A stretch of DNA of 64,000 nucleotides from Micrasema longulum (Eukaryota; Arthropoda; Insecta; Trichoptera; Brachycentridae), in NCBI GenBank assembly GCA_022494885.1, contig JAGVSM010002827.1, positions 53,229-117,228 on the forward strand, read 5' to 3'. The position numbers and the translations under genes are program-made. The notes beneath the pieces are model-generated. The model saw only the letters and a program-made list of their open reading frames with translations. It had not been told where the DNA came from and did no database searches. The number at the start of each line of letters is the position of its first letter. The stretch's first letter is position 1. Of this stretch, positions 44,351 to 56,300 are shown piece after piece.

Positions 44351-44787
44351 ATTTTTATGCGTGGGCTTAAGGAATTATGTTACGAAAATGATGCTTTATC
44401 AGTTTCCTATAAGTAGCTCAAACTCGAGATGTTATTCAATTTTGGCCAAATTTAAATTTTACCAAATTTGAAATTTTTTAGCTTTATCTTATTAGAGTAG
44501 TTTTTTTTGCGCGAATTGGATAAGGTTGTCATATGAAAAAAAATATTGCAAACATAATATGGCAACCTTATGAACCTTAATGTGCGTGCGCGGAAATCAT
44601 TTGTTATAGAACTGGACTCAAGATGAAAATTAGTATCTTAATTCCAGCATATCTAACGACTACTGTCAAGGCCAAGGTACCTTGATATCTAGTACGTTGA
44701 TATAGGAAAAATGGAATGCGTAAGTTTTATGCATATTTGAAGATTTTTTTTCAAATTTTTAATAATGAACTACATAGTGTTAAATAG
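44351..44787. other. No gene recognised
   Basis: AT-rich, unassigned. Confidence 0.5.
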
Positions 44788-44860
44788 GTGCGAAGGTTTT
44801 CACGGTCACTGTTATCAATATTATATATCTTTTTTGTGTGATACCGTGTATATTGGATTT

Positions 44861-44904
44861 GATCCGACGTTTCGGCTACCATTGCAGGAGCCATCTTCAG
44901 GGAA
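44861..44904 (-). ncRNA. Hammerhead ribozyme motif in PLE terminal segment
   Basis: Minus strand: core CUGAAGA at 44900-44894, stem II GGCU (44892-44889)/AGCC (44877-44874), GAAA at 44873-44870, and self-complementary ACGU (44870-44867) as minimal stem III. Cleavage is predicted after C44866. Stem I has CC/GG plus U-A (3 bp). One extra U precedes stem II. This matches the known minimal hammerheads of PLE terminal repeats. The opposite arm (about 45110) has UUCAAGA in place of the core and is dead. Confidence 0.65.
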
Positions 44905-44938
44905 AACTGTGTGTTTTATAGAGTTATATAGTGCATGA

Positions 44939-45100
44939 ATAATAAAAGAGGCAATTGAAATACACAGACATCCAAATAATATAAACAAAGACGACGGGCT
45001 TAAATTTAACTCAACATGGTTTCCAGCACTACATACTACAAAAACAAATAGAAATGTGCCTACTGCCGACTGCGACACGGTACAAATTACTAGTACTTAA
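44939..45100 (+). CDS. PLE protein C terminus (fragment)
   Basis: 53 codons and stop: IIKEAIEIHRHPNNINKDDG followed by a tail ending VQITST. It is the segment that follows the GIY-YIG domain in PLE proteins and matches the pieces of the copy at 35589-36300 on both sides of its nested insertion. It has no start codon of its own and is not expected to be translated. Confidence 0.75.
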   Translation: MIKEAIEIHRHPNNINKDDGLKFNSTWFPALHTTKTNRNVPTADCDTVQITST

Positions 45101-45261
45101 ACACACACTTTTCAAGATGGCTCCTGCAATGGTAGCCGAAACGTCGTAACAAATCCAACACACACGGGATCACCCAAAAAAGAAACATATTAATAACAGT
45201 GACCATAAAAACCTTCGCATCTATCAAAAGTATTTTAATCAAATCAATTGGTCCAAGTAGA

Positions 45262-45520
45262 AGCATGAAAAATGGAAAATTATTCTCAAACGTTCAGATG
45301 AATCTTTTCACTACAACAAAGGTTTCAGCTTTTTAACTTCACTTAAATCAAAAGATGGAAAAATATGAATATCTCAATGTAGGCAAATATGGTGAACGTT
45401 ACATTGTGTGTCAATTTATTACTTAAACCAACCGATGATGATTAGCTCTGTAAATGCATAGACTTCTATCTTTCTTAATCTCAAATGTTCTCCATCTCTG
45501 ATGTAATTTATTCATCTACT
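45262..45520 (+). repeat. R repeat, diverged
   Basis: ggaaaattattctcaaacgt, aaaggtttcagctt, ggtgaacgttacattgtgtg and ctccatctctgatgtaattt. It directly follows the mini-PLE. Confidence 0.7.
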
Positions 45521-47050
45521 TAAATAATAAAACAAAACACGGCCTGTTTTCTTTCTGGAAACATCGGGTGGCCACAGGATTTAAAAATCACGTTTAGCCT
45601 AATTCGTTCTCTGGTTTTCATAACGCAAAGGTCAGAAAATACAATTTGCGCGAGGTCTAATAGGTACTGCTTTGCGAAGTAATATAATTACATCGGCATT
45701 ATAAATTATGCGGACTTAATTCGGTGGTCCTGAAAAGCACTTTGGCATTTAATATAAAATTAAATTTTATGTTTAATTTCACCTGAATAAACTTAAATCG
45801 TAGTTGCAAATCAAAAACTTCTTTGTGTAATAAGAAACTTTTGCGGGATTAGTTTTTTAAAAATTGCTCATTAAAATCTTTGTTGATTTTAAATAACATT
45901 TAATTTCTAAGTAAGTTGATTATTAGAGACTCTTTATTCAAGAATATTCAGATCCTATTACAATATTGTTTTACGTAATAACGCATAAAATACTGAATAT
46001 ATTTTTTTTTCTCGATAAACCATCAAAAAATAGTTTGTCGTCGGGTACTTAAACATTAATTGGTAATTTTATTTATTTATTCATGCATTTAATAATATAT
46101 AAAGTTTTTTTTGTTCACTTTGCCCAGCTCTATGAAACAGTACTTATGATTTTTTTGTTGTATTACTGTAGAATGTTTTATTATTTAAACTTTCTACTAA
46201 ATATGCTGTATAATTTTTAGGTTAATTTTTTTAATAAAAATCTTGTAAAGCTTCAAGGTTTATTTTTTTTTTATAAATCTTGGGTATAATGACGCTTACA
46301 AAAAAATAAGCCAAATATGTTAGTATTATAAATATTTGTAAAAGGCAGATTTGCCGTTTAGGTTAATAAAATAAAATAAAAATTAGTGTGAATTAAAATC
46401 CAAATAAGACAGTTGAGACATAATATTGCACACATGTAAAATAATGAGCTTTTTTATATTTTATACTTAAGAAAGTGTTACCAAAAAAATCATTTCTGTT
46501 TGTTCTGTATTCTCCTTTACATCTTATAACACCAAATAGAGCTGATATTGTTTGCTTGATACGAATCATTAATCGGTATTTTTGAATGCGCATATAGAAA
46601 CAAAATCCATTAAACTGTGTCCACGTAATAAAGATTACAATATCTCAATGTTTATCTTTGCCAAGTAATTTAATCGCGGACCTTTTCAAACAAACAGAAT
46701 GTATCCAATCGTATATGAATTTGTTTTTCATTATTTCCGAACGTTATCGTTAGCATTCTCGTAAACACCTGATAATCCTTCCTAAAATTGGTAATCGGAA
46801 GGTCGTATTTCATACTTTACTATGTTGAACAAAATACACCTTTTTTGTATGCATATCCTGTTTTTTAAACACATTTCTTTAGATGAGGAATGTATGAGCG
46901 ACTGAAAGTGAAAGGGTTTTTTTTTGACAGGGCAGCTTGAAAAAATAAAAAACTAATCAGTAAAAAGGGTCAACACATCTCGACTGAAGATCTTAACAAT
47001 TTTTTTCCTTTGTAGGTTTGTATTATTATTTCTGATCTTTATACATTTGT
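45521..47050. other. No gene recognised; probable LINE tail at 46200-46384
   Basis: A ggcagatttgcc hairpin followed by aataaaataaaataaaa at 46340-46384 looks like another plus-strand LINE end. The rest is AT-rich and unassigned. Confidence 0.35.
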
Positions 47051-47197
47051 CAGTCTCGTGGTGTAATGGTCCTGAAAATTAAGACTGATCATCTTACCTT
47101 CATGTTACAAAAATAATCAAAATACGCTGCGATTGGTGTACCAATACAGTGCCCTATGCACCATTAGGTGCAAAAAGAGAATGATGATGATGATGAT
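47051..47197 (+). mobile_element. SINE-C with internal deletion
   Basis: The head start (ctcgtggtgtaatggtc) is joined directly to the body (aagactgatcatcttacctt), so the B box is deleted. atgcaccattaggtgc and a gatgatgatgatgat tail are intact. Confidence 0.7.
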
Positions 47198-47292
47198 TCC
47201 TGATCTCACCGGTGTCGAATTCCGGAGGAAGTAATAAACCGTGGCATCAGCCAATGAAAGCTAAAATCGAAGAAATCATACGAAAAATTACT

Positions 47293-47640
47293 ACTACTAT
47301 TACTACTACCATCGCGCCATTTCTCCGTAAGGGTAAGCAGAGAGAATAGACCACCACACACGTCTATCCTGGCATACATTCCTAGCTTCTTCCACATTCA
47401 TCTTGTCATACTTGCCCTTCGGTTATGTCTGCTTTTGATATGACCAGACTTAAGATTTTGGTTTATCTGATCACGCCACGTCTTCTTTGGCCGTCTTCAT
47501 CTCACGTTGCCGTTCATTTTCGCCATATATACTTGTTTGACCATTCTTTCGTCGTCCATTCGTTTTACGTGACCAAACCATCTCAGAGATTCTTTCAAAT
47601 TAGCCTTTTAAATACGTACATGTCACCATCGTGAACAGCG
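47293..47640 (-). pseudogene. RTE-like LINE 3' end, copy d
   Basis: The minus strand gives, in shifted frames, LRWFGHVKRMDDER-like, RRPKKTWRDQI and the final WSILFTLT region of the RTE-like C terminus. Compared with the other copies it is diverged, and its 3' tail is GTA-based (plus: ttactactactattactactac at 47293-47314) in place of GTTT or GTT. It probably represents a separate subfamily. Confidence 0.65.
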
Positions 47641-48285
47641 AAAGGGCTTGCATTAAATAGAAGAATAATTATATTAATATTTAACGTGTTCCACACTTAA
47701 CGGGTTTCAAATTGTTTTGTTTGAAGAGTAAAACTTTAATAATTCGGATTATGAGTGCCAAATTTTATTGTTTTTGTAATAAAGCGAGTTGGAATTACAT
47801 GAAAAACATACTCATAAATATCGAGCAAAGTTAATTGTACAGTAAAATATAAATTAAAAACTTCTCTACCCTGATAAAGAAGCTTGTATAGTAAGGTGGT
47901 TCGATTTTTTATATTTGGGAAATTCAAAACGGCCCTATGCGGAAAATATGTTCTATGGCCTACAAATTAAGGCAAAAATGAACAAAAAAAATCGTTTTTA
48001 AGATAATTTACGTTTTAAAATTATCTATGAAAGCATTTTTATAACAATATCCATATTGATTTTAAAATTACAAGTATTTTTTCTAAATATATTTTAAATA
48101 TTTCTATCAGTATTTGTATTATGTGATAATATTTCCCTATTCTGAATTATTATTATTATTATTTTCATAGGATTTATCGAATCTTATAATTGTCAATCAA
48201 ATTATAACTTATAAATTCAAATCAATAATAATTAGTTTATTAAACCCATCAAACGAATAATTTTGAATCAAGAACACAATTTAAA
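47641..48285. other. Probable UTR of the LINE to the right; otherwise unassigned
   Basis: AT-rich. A minus-strand LINE coding end begins at 48286, so part of this (perhaps to 48100) should be its 3' UTR, but no tail is clear. Confidence 0.3.
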
Positions 48286-48519
48286 TCAACAAATTCTAAC
48301 CAGTAAATTAAAATCAATAAACACGAATCTAATGCCAAGCTGCCTTGTCCTATAAATAATTTTCTTAGATCTTCCCAAACAACCTTGGATTGACAATTTT
48401 TTAATTTTTTTGGTTAGCAAAGCCTGAATTTCAAAAGGTACCTTATTGTGAAATCGTATGCAGTTTGAGGCAAAATAATAATTATCTTTTTGCAGTCTAG
48501 TAGTGGGCACAACTTGCAT
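48286..48519 (-). pseudogene. LINE C-terminal fragment
   Basis: The minus-strand frame reads TTRLQKDNYYFASNCIRFHN then KVPFEIQALLTKKIKK, matching the 'iR.yN.lP..i......K' C-terminal segment of LINEs. It lacks the usual final WL. Family not assigned. Confidence 0.5.
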
Positions 48520-49089
48520 ATATTTTTATTTCTCGTGTTGAACCTATGAAAATCTCCGTATTCTCTCTGTTCAAGATTCTCGTTCTATTTCATTCACAGA
48601 AGTGTGTTTTTCATCCACCCGTGCACAGACACCCAGTTGCATTGATGACATCTTAAAGTTTTATTTGAGTAATTATTTTTTTCAGCTTTCGCAGCCAGAG
48701 CGCTTGGTCGCACTGAGAATTCGCTGATGGGACGTAAAGTTCCCCATTTAGAGGGCGCTGGCGAACTCCCTCCTCACTCGCTACCCGACATTATGCTAGA
48801 TTAGTAAAATTTCAAAATTCAGATAAGAACCTACGTGGCCCAAGTTAGTTGTACGAGAGTCGGGCTTTTCCCTATCGGCAGATCTGACCATCCGGTCTCG
48901 TAATACTTCTGAGATATTTTACCGATAAGCAAATTCGAAGCGAGCAAAATTTCGAAGCAAAACACATCGAGAAAATTTGACTTATTTGGAAAGTACACAG
49001 TAAGATTTGCGAAAATACTATGTTTGAATAACAAAATACTTGCTTTTTTTTAGTATAAAAAAATATTTCAACAGTATTCTTAGTTCAAA
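48520..49089. other. No gene recognised
   Basis: 48640-48790 is GC-richer with no frame or repeat that I recognise. Confidence 0.45.
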
Positions 49090-49217
49090 AGGTGCGAAGG
49101 TTTTCACAGTCACTGTTATCAATATGTTTCTTTCTTGGGTAATACCGTGTGTGTTGGATTTGTTCCAACGTTTCGGCTACTATTGCAGGAGTCATCTTTA
49201 GGGTACACTGAGTGAAT
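49090..49217. mobile_element. PLE terminal segment, solitary
   Basis: ggtgcgaaggttttcacagtcactg, tttcttgggtaataccgtgtg and the hammerhead region (49166-49205, minus) match the mini-PLE end. The core reads CUAAAGA and is inactive; GAAA, stem II and ACGU remain. An R copy follows within a few bases. Confidence 0.7.
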
Positions 49218-49221
49218 TTTT

Positions 49222-49640
49222 GTCGACAAGAACTGGATTCAACCCCCTCGGGAGTTATTCATATCAATAAATTACAACAGAGATGAAGAACATTGGATAT
49301 AGAAGTTTAGACATTTACAAGGGCGTTAAACTGCCATTGGTTGATTTTATTCTTATTTTGACGAAATGAAAAAATATCGTTTTTCACATTTGATGGTCAA
49401 AAAGAAAAAAAATATTTTTATTTAATCATCGTTTATTATGAATTGTGAAGTGATGAATGAAAAATGTGGTTAAGCAATTTTAACTCAATTTTCATGGAAA
49501 AAAATGCATATTTTCCTTTTGTTGACTTTTGTGAAGTAAAAGAGCTGAAACCTTTATCATGTGCATGAGATTCATCTGGCTTGACCATTTTGCTCTCTAG
49601 GCAACGCCTAAAAACAATTTACCAGTTTTTATACTTTTTA
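49222..49640 (-). repeat. R repeat, interrupted
   Basis: gacaagaactggattcaacc, tacaacagagatgaagaac and the aaaagagctgaaacc...ggcaacgcctaaaaac block. About 110 bp of unrelated sequence at 49350-49500 replaces the centre. Confidence 0.75.
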
Positions 49641-50649
49641 AACTAGTTAGTTAAATCAAAGAGGTACTATAAGAGGTAAACTCCCGGACGAAATAAAGAA
49701 CAGTGATTTAAATAAAAATAAAGTAAAATTGGTTTTAAAAAAAGTTTAATGTGTGAAAAAAATTCAAAAAATGGGGAAACCAAACAATTTGAAACAGTGT
49801 CAAAAAAGTGTTTGTTTATTTTTTTTTTAATATTTCGGTATCAAAAAAGACTTGATTTACTTGTATTGAATTTTTTAAAACTTTTATTTTATTTATATAT
49901 TTAAGATTTTTTTATATTTTTATGTAAACATTATTATATTGTGTTTCCAAAATGTTTAAAGAGAGAAATATCTGCAAAAAAACTGCTTTTGCAGTTTGGC
50001 GGGAATTCAAAAAATTGTTTAGAAGAATGCTTATGTGAAAAAAATTCAATAAAAAAAAACAAAGAAACTGAGTACTATGCTTTTAGTGATTCGAAAAAGA
50101 ATATTTCCTAATTTCCTGCACAGTGATAACTCAAAAAGATAAATTTTTAATTGTTTCACTTCAGAAATATATATACGATAATATCACACACTACGGTTGT
50201 AAAACAGTTCTGAGTTTATCCTTCCAACATTTCAAAAAATATTTATTTGTATTCTGAGAATTTCGCAAGATGATTTCATATACCTAATATCCTTAAGGCA
50301 TAAGCAGCTTTTCATGAATGAACACATAAAGGCTTTCCAAGCGATTTGCTCCATGACCGCATTTCCACGACAATTATTTCACCATATAACCCCTTGTTTA
50401 TCTCCTGCAAAGTATCTTTATACGTAATTTGCAAGAAATTATAACTTTTTTTTTTTCTAAAATTATTATGAAATTAAATGAACGTTTAATTAACATTAAA
50501 TCAACAATGTGCTGAGTTTGTGCAAATTTTTCCGATCTCTAAAAATCTTTTCTTTGCATGTCATTATGGATACTCATCTAGCGCCATTTTCGTAAAATCA
50601 ATATAATCATAAACACAATCAATATGTCCTCAAGAGCGGATATGAAATT
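49641..50649. other. No gene recognised
   Basis: AT-rich, unassigned. Confidence 0.5.
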
Positions 50650-51110
50650 AAAGCCTTTTCATGTAAAGGGCTTGTGACTCGACACTTGACACATTGTCTA
50701 ATATTCACTATTCTGCCTATTTTTGAACTTCCTAATTTTTTTATCTATTTCATCAGTAAAATTTTACTACGCTAAAGATCTGACACCTTTATTGATGCGA
50801 GTGAGATTCAAAAAATGAGAAGCAACGCCTTCAAATATTTTTTATACTTTTGGACCAGTTGGTTTAATTAACAAAATTTCGAGTTTGTCCAAACATTTGT
50901 AAACATCGACTGGATTTCTCTCCCTTATATATTACAACTGAGAAAAAGAACATTTCGGAGAAGGTAATATGGAAGTCTAGGCATTTACGGGGCTTAGACC
51001 TGTCATTGACTGGTTTAAGTAGCCAATTTACTCAAAGTCATGTATCATTCTTTCTAATTTTAAACATCCATATTTCTTTTCTAAAATGCTCTACACCTCT
51101 TTTGTAAAAT
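50650..51110 (-). repeat. R repeat, tandem about 1.4 units
   Basis: The clade block (gggcttgtgac..., gggcttagacctg...) appears at about 50668 and again at about 50992, with ggaccagttggtttaatt and gtttgtccaaacatttgt between. Head-to-tail order, diverged. Confidence 0.75.
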
Positions 51111-51457
51111 GCTTATCTTAAGAACTAATAAAATCAAAAGCAAATATTTAAACATTTCAATTGAAATTTAAAATTCATATGAGACCCCCCCCCTATCCTG
51201 AACTCCATACAGTTGAAATTATTTTCCTTTGGAATGAAATATCTTTTTTTAAGGAATCTGTTTTAGATAATAATGATGAAGTGTGAATAAAATATAACGT
51301 ATGTATAAATACTTAATAAAATAAAATTAATGTAAAACGAACTCATCTCTAAACACGAGTTTTGACTCTATTAGTTGAAACGTTATTATTAATTATGTCC
51401 ATACAAAACATTTGTAATTTTATACCTATTTTGTTAAAATAAAAAAATTTCCTAAAG
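51111..51457. other. No gene recognised
   Basis: Left flank of the hAT element. A C9 run lies at about 51186. Confidence 0.45.
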
Positions 51458-52442
51458 CAGTGGTCGGCAAACCGCGGCTCGCGAGCCGCATGTGGCTCTT
51501 CAGCCACTCGAGTGCGGCTCACACAGCCCAAGTTTCACATTCCGATTTATTTTGTCCACGGGTCCGAATGAAGAATTTTTAGGATTATTTCCACTGAAAG
51601 GTCAATCACGTAGCGAGTATATTGCAAATGGTGTCAATTAATGCACAGAAAAACCTCATATAAATCTCCATAAAGTTGTTTCAATTTCAACAGACGGGCC
51701 AAAAAGTATGACCGGAGTAAATACGGTTTTGTTTCTATTTTGAAAGCAAAAACAAATAACGAGATACTTGTTTACTATTGCATCACTCACAAAGTAGCGT
51801 TTTATGTGTAGAAATTACCCCAAAAAATATCAATGTTTTAGAGTGTTATCAATATTGTCAACACAGTTGACACACAGTTGTCAACACAGTTAAGCTTTTT
51901 ATCATCGATCATCCAATTTCAAGTTCAAAGATCAATTGGTAGCATATTTTTTTAAAATTTAATTTATAATTTTAAACTCCCGCGAAAACGGTTTATTGCA
52001 TTGGCCACTCCCCTAACACGTCACGATTAGATTTGATTTAGAACTTGGATTGTGACCGTTTAAATTTAAATTAAACATCGTCACGAATCTTGACGTCACA
52101 ATTGTCAAAGCCGAACGTGTTGCGTTTTTGTAATTGATATATTTTTTAATAATTTTATTTTAAAAGTTATGAATGAAAACATTTTTCCATAATTTTCATG
52201 TCGATTTCGAGCATACACTATTTTTTCAAAGTTCATTTCACATATTTTTATCGTATTCAGAGTATGCGATATTTCCCCATTCATAGTTGAAATGGAAAGT
52301 GAATACGCAAATCTTCTGCTGCTTTACAAGTTATGTTGGATTTCAAGAAAAAACGTTTTAAAACAATTAAATCGGGCTCTCAAAAAAATCTTTATTATTG
52401 TACTGCTGATCTCGAGCTGACTAATAAGTTTGCCGACCACTG
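51458..52442 (+). mobile_element. hAT transposon, decayed transposase
   Basis: Perfect 15-bp inverted termini CAGTGGTCGGCAAAC at 51458-51472 and 52428-52442. Flanking 8-mers tcctaaag (51450-51457) and ccctagag (52443-52450) match at 6 of 8; both derive from ccctaggg, which is the R sequence at this place. On plus, 51681-51716 encodes SISTDGPKSMTG, the 'TDGA.aMtG' motif of hAT transposases, and after a one-base shift ILVYYCITHKVAFYV follows, matching the 'HCIiHqe.L' motif. Stops and frameshifts show it is inactive. The gene is heavily shortened (985 bp in total). Confidence 0.8.
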
Positions 52443-52510
52443 CCCTAGAGATGAAATCCAGTCCTTGTTTACAAACATTTGGATGAACTCAAAATATTGT
52501 CCAATATCTT
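52443..52510 (+). repeat. R repeat, fragment right of the hAT
   Basis: ccctagagatgaaatccagt...gaactcaaaatattgtcc, the B block of the unit, in plus orientation. Confidence 0.75.
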
Positions 52511-53231
52511 ACTTAACAATAATTTAACAATGCCGTTAACGGCGATAAAAAATGTGTTGACAAAATAAAAAAAACATTCAACGATAGCATAAAATACTAG
52601 AAAAATTATCGCCCTAAATAATTTGTGTTAATTAATTTGATATTTCTATGAAAAAAAACGCCTTGTCATCAGCGGTACATTCCATATTTATTATCAACCC
52701 AATTGTATGAATTTACTTTTCAATCTTTTACAACTATTTGGTTCAATATTCGATTACAATGTAAATATTTTTCTGCGCTCGGAATTGGAGTCGTTGATAT
52801 TTTCCCTCGAAAGTTTATTTTATCATTACAAATTTACACCCCTCAGCCGAATCAATGTTTACATTTACTTAACTCAGGAGCCCTTGGCTATTCAACACCA
52901 ACCCCTACAATAATTTTACACGTTTTTTAAACAGTGGTGAAAATCGAGAAGTTCTTTATCAAATTTCTGCACGGAATTAATATGTATTTCGTTCCAATTT
53001 TAATTATATGGATTTATTAAAAATGTTGAATTATGTACAATATCGAACATTAAAAATAAGGTGTCCTTACTTGTGTTACCCATGCCAGAGACAATTTAAA
53101 ATATCATTTGTTTTCCATGTCAGCATACACGCAGAAAACACAATAAACTGAGAGAATTTTTTTAAATAAATATTACCTACAGTTTAAAACATTACACCCG
53201 TATTTTATTTTTCTATGTATTTACAGAGTTT
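52511..53231. other. No gene recognised
   Basis: Two overlapping short plus frames at 52703-52930 without domains. AT-rich. Confidence 0.5.
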
Positions 53232-53621
53232 TAGGGCCAGACCGCGAAACTGTAGAGGAACATTCTCAGTGGTAATTTTTTTTTAATCCTACCATTCTTG
53301 TCCAAAAACATATTTTTCTTCAATTTTAGATTTTTCAAATTTTTTCTTTAAAAATGGAGTAACCTATTAATTTCTCGGACTACTGTCTCTTCCAGAAACT
53401 TTGACTCCTCTCTTACCCATTCGTTTCCGTTTTAATACGTTTTTAATCTATTTTTTTGTCAGGGAGGTGTAGGGGTTTGTGAAAGGGATTCTAGTCCTAG
53501 AAATTAAAAATACATTTCATTTTGAATTTTTTAAAAAATAGGTTTACCAAAAAAAAAATAAGGATTCATTAAAAAACTTGCTTTACTGAAAGTTCCTCTG
53601 AAGTTTCGTGATCAGGCCCTG
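53232..53621. mobile_element. Degenerate MITE with about 40-bp inverted termini
   Basis: Left tagggccagaccgcgaaact..agaggaac and right gttcctct..agtttcgtgatcaggccct are inverted copies with several mismatches, 390 bp apart. No target duplication is visible. Confidence 0.55.
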
Positions 53622-53761
53622 AAGCATCGTGTATTTAGTTGTGTTTTCTTAACATGAATAACAGTGAAGACACATTATTTTTTATATTTATACCATATAC
53701 AATGCAAAGAACGAAAAAAATATGCACTGTACTCTTCAATTCAGCGTCTACTTTATTTAGA

Positions 53762-54035
53762 CAGTAAATTTACCAACAATGTTTTAAGTATATTCAAATG
53801 TTTAATGACAAGGTTGTATTTCACACTCTAGAGAGCTATTAAAATCGAAAATTATTGCAACAGAGAGGGATTTAAAATGTAAAAAGGTATTTGGATGTCT
53901 GTCAGTCTTGTAATACATATGGTTTATTTGCTTATGACTTTGCTTTAACCAGCCAATGACATTTCATAAGCCCTTTAAATGTTTTAAATACCATATTTTA
54001 TTCAAAAAATATTTTCCTCTTCTGTTGGATAAATT
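53762..54035. repeat. R repeat ends in inverted arrangement
   Basis: A minus-orientation B block (53765-53875) is followed by a plus-orientation A end (about 53945-54035), with ttgcaacagagaggg and cctcttctgttgg facing each other. Confidence 0.65.
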
Positions 54036-54847
54036 TTCCTGTTATTGATATATTAATTTAAACTTTAAGTACCAAAATAAATATTTTGTCTGACGTATTA
54101 CTCAAATCAACAAATATCTTTCAGAAAACTAAAATCAGAAAACTGAAACTTGGTCGAAAATTGCATTGGAGAAAAAACGATCTTGTACTATTTGTACCGC
54201 CTTGATGGACGTGCGCAAATGACGGCACCGCTGCTTTTGATAAACGCCCTCTAGGAAATCTGCGCAATCTTGTTTGTGCAGGTTTAACTATTAACGTCAA
54301 CCACCGCTACATGACGGCTAGTAGATGATGGTAACGTTCCAATCGGTAACATCAATGTTTTTTTTATAAACAAACTAGCGTACCTGACAGACGTCTTGCC
54401 CGTACGTTGGCTAGCCTGCTATTAGCTGGTTGAACCAACGGTTTTTCATAAATAAGGACACGCGTTTTTTAATTTGGACTTTTTTGGGCTATTCATGATA
54501 AGGGCTATTTTTTCGTTTTATCTTCTCATCTGATTGGCTAGTCTAGAGCTGACTTGGCTAGAGTCCTCGTTGTGCTCATACCAAAATTGTGCAAAAATGA
54601 CTGCTACACTGCCATAATACAGGGAAAAAATACGGGAATACGTGTCAACAAAGAAAAATCAGACTGCGGTTAATCTGAGCCTTCTAAATTATGACACTCA
54701 ACTTATGCCGTATTTGACGTGAGTTTGACATTTAATTCGAAACTAAAGTAAATGAAAAGAAAAATGCCTGTTTTTGTCGTGAAAACGTGCAAAAACTGTT
54801 CGTATAAAAGGAAAAAGACTTTTTATTGATTAGTAGGTACCTAAGTA
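54036..54847. other. No gene recognised
   Basis: 54180-54600 is less AT-rich. A stem cgttgg...ccaacg at about 54408-54442 encloses gctagcc...ttagctgg. No gene or known element. Confidence 0.4.
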
Positions 54848-55208
54848 CTAACAATATTTTGAGTTTGTCCAAATTTTTGGAGACAAGGACTGGATTCAAC
54901 TCCCTGGGGAGCTGTTAACATTTATATATTACAACATAGGTGAATAACATCAGGCTTTGGCTAGTATGTAGGTGAAATAATTCAATTAGATGAATCTCAC
55001 TCGCATAAATAAAGGTTTTAACTCTTTAACTTCACTTCAATAAAAAAATTGAAGTAATATAGATGTTTAAATATGGGCAAAATGGTGAATGTTACACAGT
55101 GAGTAAATTGGCCACTTAAACCAGCCAATAACAGGTAGTAAGCCCTGCAGATGCCTAGACATCTATATTGCCTTCTTTAAAGTGTTCTTCATCTCTGTTG
55201 TAATATGT
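54848..55208. repeat. R repeat, inverted composite
   Basis: Minus B block (ttttgagtttgtccaaattt...gagctgttaac) joined to a nearly full plus A part (aggtgaaataattcaattag...catctctgttgtaatat). Confidence 0.75.
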
Positions 55209-56300
55209 AAACCTAGGTACTAGTTTATGGTTAAATTCCAAAACATAAAATAATTATTTTTCAATCACCTTTTTTTGCAAATGTCAAACTCTACATTACT
55301 GGTTCATTTTGTGTACGAAACCGTTTTTCTTAAATGTATCAAATGTCAGTTTAAATTATTTAAGCATTACTAAAAATCCACTAAAAATAAATTAATATAT
55401 AGGAATTAAAAAGTTGGAAAGAAATTAATCAATTAAATTTCCATTAAAAATAATTGTTGTTTGTAAACGTCAAAATTCAAACCTTTTTAAAATTAAAAAA
55501 AAACTACATCTACATTTTAGTCGAATGCAACCCTGGAAAATCAATAAAAAATACACATATACTTCTAACTTTTCTTCCACTCAACATATTGAAGATGTTA
55601 TTATTTATAAACCTTGAAGACGTAAATTAGAAAATTTTGCAGAAAACTGCATGTAAATCTGTCAAGCCATTTTCGAGTTTTTGCGAGACTAATAAAGGCG
55701 ATTCATTCTTATATAAATAGATATACCACAAATCTGACCCAAAACGGCTAAAAATCAAACTTACACGAAATACGCAATAAGGCACATATATTTTATAAGA
55801 TGCTCTCTGTAGCAAATATTAGATACAAGAATTATCCTTTATAATATTAAATTTACATATTCGATCCTTTCCTCAATATTTCGATAAAACCTTCCTTTTT
55901 TCATATCCCCATTTCCCTATACACGGTTTTTCTAGGGTCAAATTTATTGGGTGAGTGTAGATAAATCACATTGAAATTCCGACTGACCTTAGAATCTTAG
56001 AACAAACTAGTTATGTTAAAACAGAACAAGGGTTGGCCATTTGACTCCCTGGGACTTTGCTGCTAAAAATACGTTTAAGTGATTGATCATTACGTGGTCT
56101 TGTCAGTAATCTCATGATTAATGTAAAATATATATTCAGCTACGTGTTTTTACCCTCTCCACATTATCATCATAATTTTTAAGTTATTATTTTTCTGTCA
56201 AGCCTTTTGTCTTCGGCACTCTATTCACATACAAAAAGCGTCTGAAGTATAATTATTTTATTGATTCATTTGGTGTTTATTTTGTAGAACTCCATATTTA
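55209..56300. other. No gene recognised
   Basis: AT-rich, unassigned. Confidence 0.5.

Larger units (their letters stand above)
44788..45220 (+). mobile_element. Mini-PLE with inverted terminal segments
   Basis: A 433-bp element. The left end (tgcgaaggttttcacggtca...) and right end (...tgaccataaaaaccttcgca) are inverted copies of more than 100 bases, each containing a hammerhead-type motif (44861-44904 minus, about 45110-45150 plus). Between them lies only the last 53 codons of the PLE protein. PLEs are known to carry terminal repeats in direct or inverted orientation, so this is an internally deleted PLE. No clear target duplication. Confidence 0.8.

Noticed and set aside
44821..45078. 85-codon minus-strand frame
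   Set aside because: It is antisense to the PLE C-terminal fragment and spans a terminal repeat; a shadow only.
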